A DNA stretch of 64,000 nt, taken from assembly GCA_016705005.1 (NCBI GenBank), contig JADIZB010000017.1, positions 62,001 to 126,000 on the forward strand, read 5' to 3'. The notes beneath the pieces were generated by a model that was given only the letters and a program-made list of their open reading frames with translations, had not been told where the DNA came from and made no database searches. Below are positions 17,311 through 25,841 of this stretch, piece by piece. The first letter of the stretch is position 1. Each line of letters opens with the position of its first letter. The stretch is from Bacteroidales bacterium. GTDB lineage: Bacteria; Bacteroidota; Bacteroidia; Bacteroidales; Lentimicrobiaceae. The translations under genes were made by a program, and so were the position numbers.

Positions 17311-18960
17311 ATGAAGATCGCACTGGCCCAGTTGAATTATCATATCGGGGATTTCGCCGGCAATACAGAGAAAATCATCCGGACTATCAGACAGTCAGCA
17401 CAATCGGGTGCCGAACTGGTGGTTTTTGCGGAACTGGCCATGACAGGTTATCCACCGCGTGATTTCCTTGAATTTGATGATTTCATTACAAAAACCGAAG
17501 AAGCCATTCACACCATAGCTGCCGGATGTAACGGAATTGCAGCCATCATAGGTGCTCCTTCGCGCAACCTTACCGGTAAAGGGAAACCCCTGTTCAATAC
17601 AGCGTGGTTTCTGAACGACGGGAAGGTTCAGAATCTTACCCACAAAAGCCTGCTGCCCAATTACGATGTATTCGATGAATACAGGTATTTTGAGCCATCA
17701 GCTGATTTTGGAGTGATTCATCTTCATGGAAAGAAACTGGCAATAACCATTTGCGAGGACATCTGGAATATCAATGAGATTCCGATGTATGACCGCATTC
17801 CCCTCGATGAGATCATACGTGAATCTCCTGACCTGATCATAAACATTGCGGCTTCTCCGTTCCACTACAACCAGGGATTGATCCGAAGACAGGTGCTGCG
17901 CGAAAATGCACTGAAATACAAACTTCCGGTCGTTTATGTGAATCATGTGGGTGCCCAGACAGAGCTTATCTTTGACGGAGCTTCCATGGTATGTGATGAT
18001 GGCGGGAATATCCGTAAATCACTGAAAATTTTTGATGAGGAGTTGTGCCTGGTTGACATTGATGATTCATTTTACGGCGCTAAGCCAGCCGATGAAATCG
18101 TTGTCCCGGAAACTGTTTCCGACATCAGCCTGGTACATGATGCACTGGTGACCGGTATCCGCGATTATTTTGGTAAAATGGGTTTCAGTAAAGCCATCCT
18201 CGGACTTTCAGGAGGCATCGATTCGGCGGTAACCATGGCCCTGGCGGCCAAAGCCCTGGGACCTGAAAATGTCAGGGGGATTTTACTTCCCTCCGAGTTT
18301 TCATCCGATCACTCTATCGGGGATGCCCGCCGTCTTGCCCTTAACCTGGGCTGCCCCCACGACCTGATTTCGATCCGGGAGGCTTACAGTGCTCTTGAAC
18401 ACAGTCTTGACCCTTTCTTCAGCGGTTTACCTTTCGGCCTGGCAGAGGAGAACCTTCAGGCCCGCGTCAGGGCAGTACTGCTGATGGCCATGTCAAACAA
18501 GTTCGGTTATATTCTGCTGAATACCAGCAACAAGAGTGAGGCGGCAGTCGGCTATGGTACCCTTTACGGCGATATGTGCGGAGGTTTGTCGGTGCTTGGA
18601 GATGTTTACAAAACCGACGTTTATAAACTGGCAGCATATATAAACAGGGAAAATGAAGTAATACCGGTAAACACGATTGTGAAGCCTCCTTCGGCCGAGC
18701 TGAGGCCCGGTCAGAAAGACAGTGACTCCCTGCCTGAATATGAACTGCTCGACAGGTTGTTGTATCAGTATATTGAGAAACGCCGGGGGCCACGGGAACT
18801 TGAAGAGATGGGATTCGACCCTGCTCTGGTGAGCAGGGTGCTGCGTATGGTGAATTCCAATGAATGGAAGAGGTACCAGACTCCGCCCATCCTGAGGGTT
18901 TCTCCCAAAGCTTTCGGTATGGGAAGAAGAATGCCTATTGTAGGGAAGTACCTTGGTTAG
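17311..18960 (+). CDS. nadE: NAD+ synthase, glutamine-dependent
   Basis: Cytoplasmic enzyme that amidates nicotinic acid adenine dinucleotide to NAD+ using ammonia released from glutamine. The 549 residues have two domains. The N-terminal nitrilase-type amidase has the triad E41 (FAELAMTGYP), K112 (THKSLLPNYD) and C148 (ITICEDIW). The C-terminal synthetase has the PP-loop LSGGIDSA at 299-306, and NTSNKSEAAVGYGTLYGD further on. All key residues are present. The start agrees with the family (MKIALAQLNYHIGD). The gene lies in a gldB-barrel-barrel-nadE neighbourhood. Confidence 0.97.
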   Translation: MKIALAQLNYHIGDFAGNTEKIIRTIRQSAQSGAELVVFAELAMTGYPPRDFLEFDDFITKTEEAIHTIAAGCNGIAAIIGAPSRNLTGKGKPLFNTAWFLNDGKVQNLTHKSLLPNYDVFDEYRYFEPSADFGVIHLHGKKLAITICEDIWNINEIPMYDRIPLDEIIRESPDLIINIAASPFHYNQGLIRRQVLRENALKYKLPVVYVNHVGAQTELIFDGASMVCDDGGNIRKSLKIFDEELCLVDIDDSFYGAKPADEIVVPETVSDISLVHDALVTGIRDYFGKMGFSKAILGLSGGIDSAVTMALAAKALGPENVRGILLPSEFSSDHSIGDARRLALNLGCPHDLISIREAYSALEHSLDPFFSGLPFGLAEENLQARVRAVLLMAMSNKFGYILLNTSNKSEAAVGYGTLYGDMCGGLSVLGDVYKTDVYKLAAYINRENEVIPVNTIVKPPSAELRPGQKDSDSLPEYELLDRLLYQYIEKRRGPRELEEMGFDPALVSRVLRMVNSNEWKRYQTPPILRVSPKAFGMGRRMPIVGKYLG

Positions 18961-19340
18961 ATGGGTTTGATGTTGGATGTTGGACGTTGGAGGTTTGAAG
19001 TTCCGGGTTCAATGCGCTCCGCGCGCCTGCCCTTTGACCTGATTTATTTTCCAGATTAATTGTTTTGTCGGTCAGGCGGGTTCAATGAGGAGTGAAAGGA
19101 CAAAAAAAGCTGTTTAATTGAAAAATCCAATACTCTTCTTTCTCACTATGGTCCGTATTCCATTGGCCTGACAATCAATGATTAATGTGGCCTATTGTGC
19201 CTATTGTGGTGAATGAAACAGATCGTGTTCAGGGTTCAATGCGCTCCGCGAGTCAGGCGTTCGGGGTTTGACGTTGGACGTTTGAAGTTCAATTCGCTCC
19301 GCACGTCAATGGCGAGAGAGCGGGTTAGGCTAAGAAAGTG

Positions 19341-19426
19341 ACCACTGAGACACTAAGACCACTAAGATCCACTAAGATTTCTATCAGTTCCTTAGTGCTC
19401 CCTGGTGCTCTTAGTGCCTGAGTGGT
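19341..19426. repeat. Imperfect 18-bp inverted repeat
   Basis: accactgagacactaaga (19341-19358) pairs with its near reverse complement at 19409-19426, 16 of 18 positions matching. Between them lie further short ccactaaga copies. The whole could fold as one long hairpin. It lacks a T-tract on either side. Confidence 0.75.
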
Positions 19427-19451
19427 TATTTAAAGAAGCAGCTTAAGCGAT

Positions 19452-19522
19452 GGTTCGACAAGCTCACCAACAGGTTCGACAAGCTCACCAACAGGTTCGA
19501 CAAGCTCACCAACAGGTTCGAC
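19452..19522. repeat. 21-bp tandem repeat, three full copies
   Basis: ggttcgacaagctcaccaac plus a occupies 19452-19472, 19473-19493 and 19494-19514 without change, followed by the first 8 bases of a fourth copy. The motif resembles a short dispersed intergenic repeat seen in many Bacteroidota; that statement is from memory. Confidence 0.92.
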
Positions 19523-19647
19523 TGCCCCTGACCGGCTGAAGACAGTCAGACAAACTCATCACAAATGGAGCGACTTTATTGTTCTTCATCTGGTTATGCA
19601 CCATCCGTCACCTATAAATCTGTTATAACCATTTTGTATAAATAAAA

Positions 19648-19678
19648 ACTCCCGGAATTCACATATGTCCCCGGGAGT
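19648..19678 (-). terminator. Intrinsic terminator of the apbC-nifU operon
   Basis: On the minus strand, ACTCCCGG pairs with CCGGGAGT (8 bp) around a 15-base partly self-complementary loop, followed by TTTTATTTATAC. It lies 26 bases past the stop at 19705. Confidence 0.75.
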
Positions 19679-19704
19679 AAATCAATCTGAAAATTTCAAT
19701 AATT

Positions 19705-19950
19705 CTAGATGTTCAGTGCTTCAACCGACTTGATTTCCGGAAGGGCTTTCTTTACAGCTTCCTCCACCCCGTTTTTGAGGGTCATCCGGCTGAATGGGCA
19801 GGAGCCGCAGGAGCCCTGAAGTTCTACATTTACGGTATTGTCGTCGGTCAGCTCCACAAAGCTGATGTCGCCTCCATCGGCCTGAAGATATGGCCTGATC
19901 TGTTCTATAATATTTTTAACTTTTACTGTAAGTTCTTCGCGGTTTGACAT
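19705..19950 (-). CDS. NifU C-terminal-domain Fe-S scaffold protein
   Basis: An 81-residue protein consisting of the NifU C-terminal (Nfu) domain only. It shows LQADGGDISFVEL and the cluster-ligand pair in LQGSCGSCPFSRMTLKNGVE. It carries or transfers Fe-S clusters in the cytoplasm. The apbC/Mrp gene, another Fe-S cluster carrier, lies 36 bases upstream on the same strand, so they form an operon with a shared role in cluster assembly. A terminator follows. Confidence 0.92.
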   Translation of the reverse strand: MSNREELTVKVKNIIEQIRPYLQADGGDISFVELTDDNTVNVELQGSCGSCPFSRMTLKNGVEEAVKKALPEIKSVEALNI

Positions 19951-19986
19951 GGCTGTATTTTTTGTTTTTGGTTTATTGACAGAACT

Positions 19987-21087
19987 TTATTTTGTAATCT
20001 CAACAATCTTTGTGGCTTCCTGCGTAGCGTTGCGGATGGCAACCTGTTGAGCTGTGTTTTCGGCCAGTTGCCTGAAGGCTTCCGAAACCGGAGAGCTGAA
20101 ATCAAGCGCAATGGGGCTCCCTTTGTCGCCTGATTCACAAATGCCCTGCACCAGCGGAATCTGTCCGAGCAGGGGCAGATTGTGTTCCTCGGCCAGTTTC
20201 TTTCCTCCATCCTTCCCAAAGATGTAGTATTTATTTCCGGGAAGTTCAGCAGGGGTAAACCAGGCCATGTTTTCGATAAGTCCGAGGATAGGCACATTGA
20301 TGTTTTCCTGGTTAAACATACCGATCGCCTTACGGGCATCAGCCAGCGCTACTTCCTGCGGCGTGGTGACAATACAGACACCGGTTACCGGCAGTTGCTG
20401 AACAAGGGTAAGGTGGATATCGCCGGTTCCGGGTGGCATATCAATGACCATATAATCAAGTTCACCCCAGTCGGCTTCGCTGAACAACTGGGTAAGGGCA
20501 TTGCTGGCCATAGGACCCCGCCATACCAGGGCTTTTGCCGGATCAACGAAAAAGCCGATCGACAACAACTTTATTCCATATTTCACGACCGGGACAACCA
20601 GGGTCTTGCCGTCTTTTTCAATCCCTCCGGGTTTGGTGTTGACTTCGTTGAACATCAGAGGTACCGAAGGGCCGTAAATATCGGCATCGATCAACCCGAC
20701 TTTTGCACCTGTGCGGCTGAGGGCAACAGCCAGGTTAGCTGCTACGGTCGATTTGCCCACGCCTCCCTTGCCTGATGCAACAGCGATGATATTTTTCACT
20801 CCCTGAAGCAAAGGCTGTTTTTCAGCCCTTCGGGTGGTAACTTTCGAAGTCATTTCAACCGAAACCTCCGCCCAGGGGTCAACCAGTTGATGGATGGCGT
20901 TGATACAATCCTGTTTTATTTTATCCTTCAAAGGGCAGGCAGGCGTTGTAAGAACTACCTTAAATGATACTTTATTTCCTTCAACGCTCACATCTTCAAT
21001 CATGTTGAGCGTCACAAGGTCGCGATGAAGATCAGGATCATTTACTGTGCGTAATGCATTGATAATGTCATCTTTGGTAAAAGCCAT
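19987..21087 (-). CDS. apbC: Mrp/ApbC-type P-loop Fe-S carrier ATPase
   Basis: 366 residues. An N-terminal MIP18/DUF59 domain (about 1-80, with LTTPACPLKDKI) is fused to a Mrp/NBP35 ATPase domain with the deviant Walker A SGKGGVGKST (105-114) and the MPPGTGDIHLTL motif. Mrp proteins bind a 4Fe-4S cluster at a dimer interface through a C-terminal CxxC. Here that site reads IENMAWFTPAELPGNKYYIFG, with no Cys. The same substitution is, to my knowledge, usual in Bacteroidota. The gene is in an operon with the nifU-like gene, which may supply the cluster ligands. Confidence 0.93.
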   Translation of the reverse strand: MAFTKDDIINALRTVNDPDLHRDLVTLNMIEDVSVEGNKVSFKVVLTTPACPLKDKIKQDCINAIHQLVDPWAEVSVEMTSKVTTRRAEKQPLLQGVKNIIAVASGKGGVGKSTVAANLAVALSRTGAKVGLIDADIYGPSVPLMFNEVNTKPGGIEKDGKTLVVPVVKYGIKLLSIGFFVDPAKALVWRGPMASNALTQLFSEADWGELDYMVIDMPPGTGDIHLTLVQQLPVTGVCIVTTPQEVALADARKAIGMFNQENINVPILGLIENMAWFTPAELPGNKYYIFGKDGGKKLAEEHNLPLLGQIPLVQGICESGDKGSPIALDFSSPVSEAFRQLAENTAQQVAIRNATQEATKIVEITK

Positions 21088-21432
21088 GGCAGTTGATTGG
21101 GTGTTAATTTAGATTTGGTAAAGATAAGGGTTTTTGTATTTCGGATTGCCGATTTCGGATTTCGGATTTTGGACCAGCCTGCCGGCTGAGGTTCCTGGTT
21201 TTACAGATTCACTTTTTTTGAACTCTGCCTTCCGCCAAAGGCGGGTAAACTTTGAACCCACCTTCACTTCGTTTTGTAGGGTACACTTTTCACTTTTTAC
21301 CTGTCTGCCGACAGGCAGGCTTTTTACCCGCCTGAAAAGTGGCGGGCAAGCTACTTTTAGCTTTTTACTTTGAACTTTGAACTTGTTACTTTGAGCTTAT
21401 CTTTTTTGTCTTCAGTCAATTCTCATCCTTTT
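21088..21432. other. Intergenic region with simple dispersed repeats
   Basis: 345 bases containing runs such as gatttcggatttcggat (near 21150), several aactttgaac and ctttttac blocks, and a small palindrome around gcctgtctgccgacaggcaggc-like sequence (about 21299-21320). No gene. It has the look of degenerate intergenic filler rather than coding remnants. Confidence 0.5.
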
Positions 21433-23079
21433 TCACTTTTTTACATTGCTTCTCTCCAGCTCCTTCAGGTTCTCCAGCTTCTTCCTGGCCAGGAAACTGT
21501 TGACATCGCCAAGATGCTCTTTCACCTGTTTGTTTCCGAACTCAAATACTTTACCTACCAGTCCGCTGAGGAAATCGCGGTCGTGTGAAACCAGAATCAG
21601 TGTACCGTCGTAATCCTGTAACGCACTTTTCAGGATATCCTTGGTCTTCAGATCGAGGTGGTTGGTCGGTTCATCCAGAATCAGAAGGTTCACCGGTTCG
21701 AGCAGCAGTTTGATCATGGCCAGACGGGTCCGCTCACCTCCCGAAAGAACTTTTACCTTCTTATCCCAGCTGTCGCCCCCAAACATAAACGCGCCCAGGA
21801 TATCCCTGATTTTTGTCCGGATATCACCTTTGGCCACATCATCGATGGTCTGGAAAACGGTAATTTCTTCATCAAGCAGCGAGGCTTCATTCTGGGCGAA
21901 ATAGCCGATCATCGTGTTGTGACCGATGCTGAGTTTGCCTTTGAAGTCGGTTTCACCCATGATGCATTTAACCAGGGTTGACTTGCCTTCGCCGTTCTTA
22001 CCGACAAAAGCCACGCGATCGCCGCGTGTAATATTGAAGGAAGCATTGGAAAACACCAGGTGGTCGCCATAGCTTTTCGACAATTCTTCAAGAATCACCG
22101 GGTAACTGCCGGAGCGGGGAGAGGGCGGAAATTTCAGTCGCAATGCTGAGGTGTCTTCTTCGTCAACTTCAATGATCTCGAGCTTTTCAAGCATTCTTAC
22201 CCGCGATTGCACCTGGTTGGTTTTCGAGAAAGTCCCCCTGAACCTTTCGATAAAATCCTGGTTGTCGTTGATAAATTTCTGCTGTTCATCGAACTGTTTC
22301 TGCTGCTGTTCGCGCCTTTCGGCCCTAAGTTGCAGGTAAGTAGAATAATTCACCTTATAGTCGTATATCCTCCCCATGGTGACCTCAATGGTCCGGGTGG
22401 TGATGTTATCAACAAAGGCCTTGTCGTGGGAGATAACAATGACAGCCTTTGCACTGTTGATCAGGAAATCTTCGAACCACTGGATGGATTCAATGTCCAT
22501 ATGATTGGTCGGTTCATCGAGGAGAATCAGGTCTGGCTTTTGGAGCAGAATTTTAGCCAGTTCGATCCGCATGCGCCATCCGCCACTGAATTCACCGGTT
22601 GGACGGGTAAAATCTTCACGCAGAAAACCGAGGCCGATCAGAATTTTCTCAACCTCAGCATCGTAGTTAATTTCTTCGATGGAATAGAATTTTTCGCTGA
22701 GGGTCGAAACTTTCTCAATCAGATCATAGTATTCGGCCGATTCATAATCGGTCCTTGATGAAAGCTGGATGTTCAGATCTTCAATCTCCTTTTCCATTCT
22801 GTGAATATGGGAAAAAGCCTGGGCAGCCTCTTCAAATACTGTACGGCTGTCTTCAGTAAGCAGATGCTGGGGCAGGTAAGCAATCACTGCATCGGCCGGT
22901 GCCGATATCTTACCACGCGAAGGGGCTTTTACCCCTGCTATGATCTTGAGCAACGTTGACTTCCCGGCACCGTTTTTACCCATAAGCGCAATCCTGTCCT
23001 TATCATTAATGGCAAAGGAAACATCCTTGAAAAGTGTGGTTCCCCCAAACTCAACTGCTAGTCCGTCAACTGATATCAT
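21433..23079 (-). CDS. ABC-F family ATPase
   Basis: A soluble protein of 548 residues with two fused ABC domains and no membrane segment. The first has GKNGAGKST, FSGGWRMRIELAKILL and LILLDEPTNHMD. The second has GKNGEGKST, LSGGERTRLAMIKLL and LLILDEPTNHLD. The linker between them (about residues 240-300) is rich in Arg, Gln and Glu (RAERREQQQKQFDEQQ), the P-site tRNA interaction motif region. ABC-F proteins act on the ribosome, as translation factors or antibiotic-protection proteins. This one resembles the general housekeeping subfamily. It has its own -7 box at 23100-23107. Confidence 0.93.
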   Translation of the reverse strand: MISVDGLAVEFGGTTLFKDVSFAINDKDRIALMGKNGAGKSTLLKIIAGVKAPSRGKISAPADAVIAYLPQHLLTEDSRTVFEEAAQAFSHIHRMEKEIEDLNIQLSSRTDYESAEYYDLIEKVSTLSEKFYSIEEINYDAEVEKILIGLGFLREDFTRPTGEFSGGWRMRIELAKILLQKPDLILLDEPTNHMDIESIQWFEDFLINSAKAVIVISHDKAFVDNITTRTIEVTMGRIYDYKVNYSTYLQLRAERREQQQKQFDEQQKFINDNQDFIERFRGTFSKTNQVQSRVRMLEKLEIIEVDEEDTSALRLKFPPSPRSGSYPVILEELSKSYGDHLVFSNASFNITRGDRVAFVGKNGEGKSTLVKCIMGETDFKGKLSIGHNTMIGYFAQNEASLLDEEITVFQTIDDVAKGDIRTKIRDILGAFMFGGDSWDKKVKVLSGGERTRLAMIKLLLEPVNLLILDEPTNHLDLKTKDILKSALQDYDGTLILVSHDRDFLSGLVGKVFEFGNKQVKEHLGDVNSFLARKKLENLKELERSNVKK

Positions 23080-23099
23080 TTCTGTTTTTTAATGAGGCG

Positions 23100-23107
23100 C
23101 AAAGATA
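23100..23107 (-). promoter_or_regulatory. -7 promoter box of the ABC-F gene
   Basis: TATCTTTG on the minus strand, an exact TAnnTTTG, 20 bases upstream of the ATG at 23079. Confidence 0.5.
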
Positions 23108-23168
23108 CCGGAAAAGAGCTATGGTTTTATGTTGCACTGAGCGTAGTCTTCTCATCATAGGAAACTAC

Positions 23169-23195
23169 CCGGCCAGGCAGGTTGTTTCTGGCCGG
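23169..23195. repeat. Perfect 8-bp inverted repeat
   Basis: ccggccag (23169-23176) and ctggccgg (23188-23195) with an 11-base spacer, about 90 bases upstream of the ABC-F gene. It is followed at some distance by a T-run (about 23214). Function unknown. Confidence 0.55.
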
Positions 23196-23387
23196 TGATC
23201 ATACGCTGCGGCTTTTTTTTAAACTCAATGTATGATCAATTCAGGCATTGTGGCTGAACTGCAGATCATTGGAAAGGTTGTTTAATCAAACCGTTTTTTT
23301 TTTATGAAAAAGTGTGTCATTTTCCCTGATTTTACAGTGACATTTCGTCAAAATAATGATTAACACACAACTCATACTACTCCCGAG

Positions 23388-23849
23388 ATGAAAAAAGCAA
23401 TTCAAAAAATTGCCTCCACTGCTCCTTTGCTGGCTGGAATTATTTTTGCCGGATGTGATTCACCGGCCCAGGATGATAACGATTCCTACGAAAAGATTTA
23501 TTTTGCGAAGCAGAGTTCTGAAACTCTGCAGAAAGAGCGCGATACGCTGATATACAGTGGTATCAGTGTAGGGAACTGGGAGAAATTCAGAATCGGTGCA
23601 GAAAGAAGGATACTGAAAAATGAATTCCTTATAGATGATCTGAAAACAAGAATCAGAAAATCAGGAAAGCAGAGCGACCTGATTTTTGAGAAAAAAACAT
23701 ATATCCTGGAGCAGAAAAACAAGAACCTGAGGAACAGGATCATTGCCTACCCTGAAGTTCAGAGTGACTGGGATTCCTTTAAAAAAGAGATTACCGGTGA
23801 ATTGGATGATTTGTCGGTGGAGCTGAAGGAAATGGGATACAAAAAATAG
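23388..23849 (+). CDS. Putative lipoprotein, helical and charged
   Basis: 153 residues. A lipoprotein signal ends at residue 23 (LLAGIIFAGC). The rest is dominated by Lys, Glu, Arg and Ile (ERRILKNEFLIDDLKTRIRK, LEQKNKNLRNRII), suggesting coiled-coil helices. No family recognised. The residues after Cys (DSPAQDD) do not clearly match the surface-export signal, so a periplasmic-facing location is as likely. It is a single gene with spacers on both sides. Confidence 0.65.
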   Translation: MKKAIQKIASTAPLLAGIIFAGCDSPAQDDNDSYEKIYFAKQSSETLQKERDTLIYSGISVGNWEKFRIGAERRILKNEFLIDDLKTRIRKSGKQSDLIFEKKTYILEQKNKNLRNRIIAYPEVQSDWDSFKKEITGELDDLSVELKEMGYKK

Positions 23850-24229
23850 GTTAAGCATCATATAATGAAGTCCTTACCGGTATTCCGGTTTTTTCATCCG
23901 TAATAAGGTTTACTTCAGGTGCAATCAACCCGGATTTTCTTTCGCGGCCGGTAAAAGGCAGTTGCGTAAAACAGAAATCAAAACAGATTTTTCCGACAGG
24001 GTTTATAAGCATAGGTCAGGTATCGGCAGACCTCGCTATTGGTTTTAATATGGCTGATTTCCTGAACCGGATTATACTGGATGTTCAGGCTGATGAAACA
24101 TGATTTATCCTGTTTTTTTTGAAGGATTGGTTAAATTTGTGCGTACATTTTAAGATTCATTTGTTGGTTTGTACAGGTTGTGTTACTCTAACCGCATAGG
24201 AATCTGAATTCTTAAACCGAAGATTAAAA
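23850..24229. other. Intergenic region with an unrecognised short reverse frame
   Basis: 380 bases. On the minus strand an ATG at 24012 opens a 53-codon frame down to 23851 (MLINPVGKICFDFCF... to TSLYDA). It has no recognised family and an in-frame stop just upstream. It could be a remnant of a larger gene. A TAnnTTTG match (TAAATTTG, 24132-24139) lies 91 bases upstream of the next gene. Confidence 0.35.
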
Positions 24230-25522
24230 ATGAAAAAGTCAGGTATTATCATCACCGGAATTATTTGCTTATTGTGTTTTGCATTGCCCAAGACTATTGT
24301 GGCCCAGATTGTCGCAAACCATGCCGTGGTGGATGATTTCGATAAGATTCCGCAGACCTATCTGAATGAGGTTAAGAAAATGTGGGTCATCCTGGCGGGT
24401 GAATCCCACTCAAAAGGATACAGGATCGGATGCCAGCTGCTTGAGAACAGCAATCCGGCGTTCCAGGTGAACATCCGGGAATCGGGAACACCCGAGGGTT
24501 ACACCGATCAGTATTTAAGGCTGAGCAGGGCAACCTGGGGCGATGTACAGACGACCAGCGGGTGGATTTACAATTACGGGGAGGAAGACTGGTTTACAAC
24601 ACCCACCGCGATCACCCGTACAAAGGATCATCTGACCTACAGCAATACCCACGACCTGCAGATCGCAGCCATGGGTTTCGGCTGGTGCTGGGATATGACC
24701 GCCAACAACTGGCCTGGTGGCACGGTTGACCCTGAATACCAGGTCAGGTGGGCCGGCAGGACCGATGGCGGACCCGAAGGCAGCATGCGCTGGGGGCTCA
24801 ACAGCGAAGACCAGGCACTGACCGGCAATTCGGTGTGCATGGATACCTACCTGAATGCAACCCTGGAGTACATCAGTCACTGTGAGGCCAACGGTTATCC
24901 GACCAGGATGTTTTTTACAACCGGGCCTGTGGATGGCAGTGGCAACGTGAGTGAAAACGGTTATCAGAGAAGTATAAAGCATCAGTACATCAGGAATTTT
25001 GTCGCTGCAGCACCCGGCAGGATACTGTTCGACTATGCAGATATCCTCTGCTGGAGTAATGCCGGCGACGAGAAGCTGATCAACTGGACCGACCATTCAG
25101 GCAGCCAGCAGTCGTACCAGGTGATTCACGACGATAATATGGTTGATCTTGACGGAAGTTACACCGAAGACGGCGACCATATCGGTCAGCGGGGAGCGCT
25201 CCGGCTGGCCAAAGCCTTCTGGTGGATGCTGGCCCGTATGGCCGGATGGGATGGCAATACCCTGGGCATGGAACAACCGGATCAGAATGGCCCGGTTGGG
25301 ATTTATCCGAACCCGGCAGGTGATCTGCTGCTGGTCAATACAGGGAAACAACTTCCTGACGGTTCCATTACCATACATGATATCAACGGGAAGGAACTGT
25401 TAAAGCAAGCACTGAACGAAACACTGACCGAAATCAACATCAGTCGCCTGTCGAAAGGGGTTTACCTGGTGAATCTCCAGCTGGCGCAGTCGAATGAGTC
25501 GATGAGATTTGTCAAGCTGTAA
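24230..25522 (+). CDS. Secreted SGNH-hydrolase-like protein with T9SS sorting domain
   Basis: 430 residues with a signal peptide ending at about residue 26 (KTIVAQ). The catalytic region looks like an SGNH/GDSL fold. WVILAGESHSKGY (about 52-64) resembles block I with the nucleophile Ser, and DGDHIGQRGALRLAKAFW (about 317-334) resembles block V with Asp and His. Between them are Trp-rich, calcium-site-like stretches (NYGEEDWFTT, NNWPGG). The C-terminus (about 350-430, NPAGDLLLVNTGKQL... to ESMRFVKL) is a type A sorting domain. A secreted esterase or lipase acting on a polymer is likely; the family assignment is my inference. Confidence 0.7.
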   Translation: MKKSGIIITGIICLLCFALPKTIVAQIVANHAVVDDFDKIPQTYLNEVKKMWVILAGESHSKGYRIGCQLLENSNPAFQVNIRESGTPEGYTDQYLRLSRATWGDVQTTSGWIYNYGEEDWFTTPTAITRTKDHLTYSNTHDLQIAAMGFGWCWDMTANNWPGGTVDPEYQVRWAGRTDGGPEGSMRWGLNSEDQALTGNSVCMDTYLNATLEYISHCEANGYPTRMFFTTGPVDGSGNVSENGYQRSIKHQYIRNFVAAAPGRILFDYADILCWSNAGDEKLINWTDHSGSQQSYQVIHDDNMVDLDGSYTEDGDHIGQRGALRLAKAFWWMLARMAGWDGNTLGMEQPDQNGPVGIYPNPAGDLLLVNTGKQLPDGSITIHDINGKELLKQALNETLTEINISRLSKGVYLVNLQLAQSNESMRFVKL

Positions 25523-25841
25523 CCCCCCTCTTTTTCCGGAGTGTTTTTATCATTAATTGTCCGTTAATTTTTTGTTTCACGCAAGGACGCAATCCTGCTC
25601 CGAAATCAAACAGATTGGCAAGGGACTCAGCGTAGATTGAAACCGCTTTAAGCTCATAAGCGGCAGCCTGCCTGACGGCAAGTCAGGGTTTGCAGCTTGC
25701 CCCGCTGAGGCGGGATGAGACAAGACATAAACAGACTATCACATCAGCAATATCTTTTTAAAAGTGGCTCCGGAGAAATCACTCCGGAATTTGCCATGTA
25801 AATGCTTTTTACTTAATTTTAGTTGTGCTAAACCAACCTGA
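25523..25841. other. Intergenic region with small hairpins and a promoter
   Basis: 319 bases. Holds a 6-bp hairpin CCGCTT/AAGCGG (25643-25663), GC-rich short repeats (about 25661-25715), a perfect 7-bp hairpin TCCGGAG/CTCCGGA (25769-25788) and the promoter of the next gene (25790-25821). No gene. Confidence 0.5.
25790..25821 (+). promoter_or_regulatory. Promoter of the trypsin-like protease gene
   Basis: TTTG (25790-25793), a 20-base spacer, then TAATTTTA (25814-25821), one base off TAnnTTTG. Transcription would begin near 25828, leaving a very short leader before the ATG at 25842. A 7-bp hairpin (25769-25788) abuts the -33 box and could be an operator. Confidence 0.45.

Larger units (their letters stand above)
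18961..19704. other. Repeat-rich intergenic region, no gene
   Basis: 744 bases between nadE and the convergent nifU-like gene. It holds three copies of ttcaatKcgctccgc (19008-19022, 19235-19249, 19288-19302), two short tracts of the gttggacgtt type, an 18-bp imperfect inverted repeat (19341-19426), a 21-bp tandem repeat (19452-19522) and a terminator (19648-19678). No reading frame with family features is present. Confidence 0.7.
23080..23387. other. Intergenic region between divergent genes
   Basis: 308 bases. Contains the ABC-F -7 box (23100-23107) and a perfect 8-bp GC-rich hairpin CCGGCCAG/CTGGCCGG (23169-23195). Nothing else is recognised. Confidence 0.5.

Noticed and set aside
23851..24012. 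53-codon reverse frame starting MLINPVGKICFDF, faintly like part of a larger enzyme
   Set aside because: It is too short, has a stop just upstream and no recognised family. Kept only as a note in the intergenic entry.
24515..25096. 193-codon reverse frame antisense to the SGNH-like gene
   Set aside because: Shadow of a GC-rich coding sequence; no signal, motif or regulatory site.
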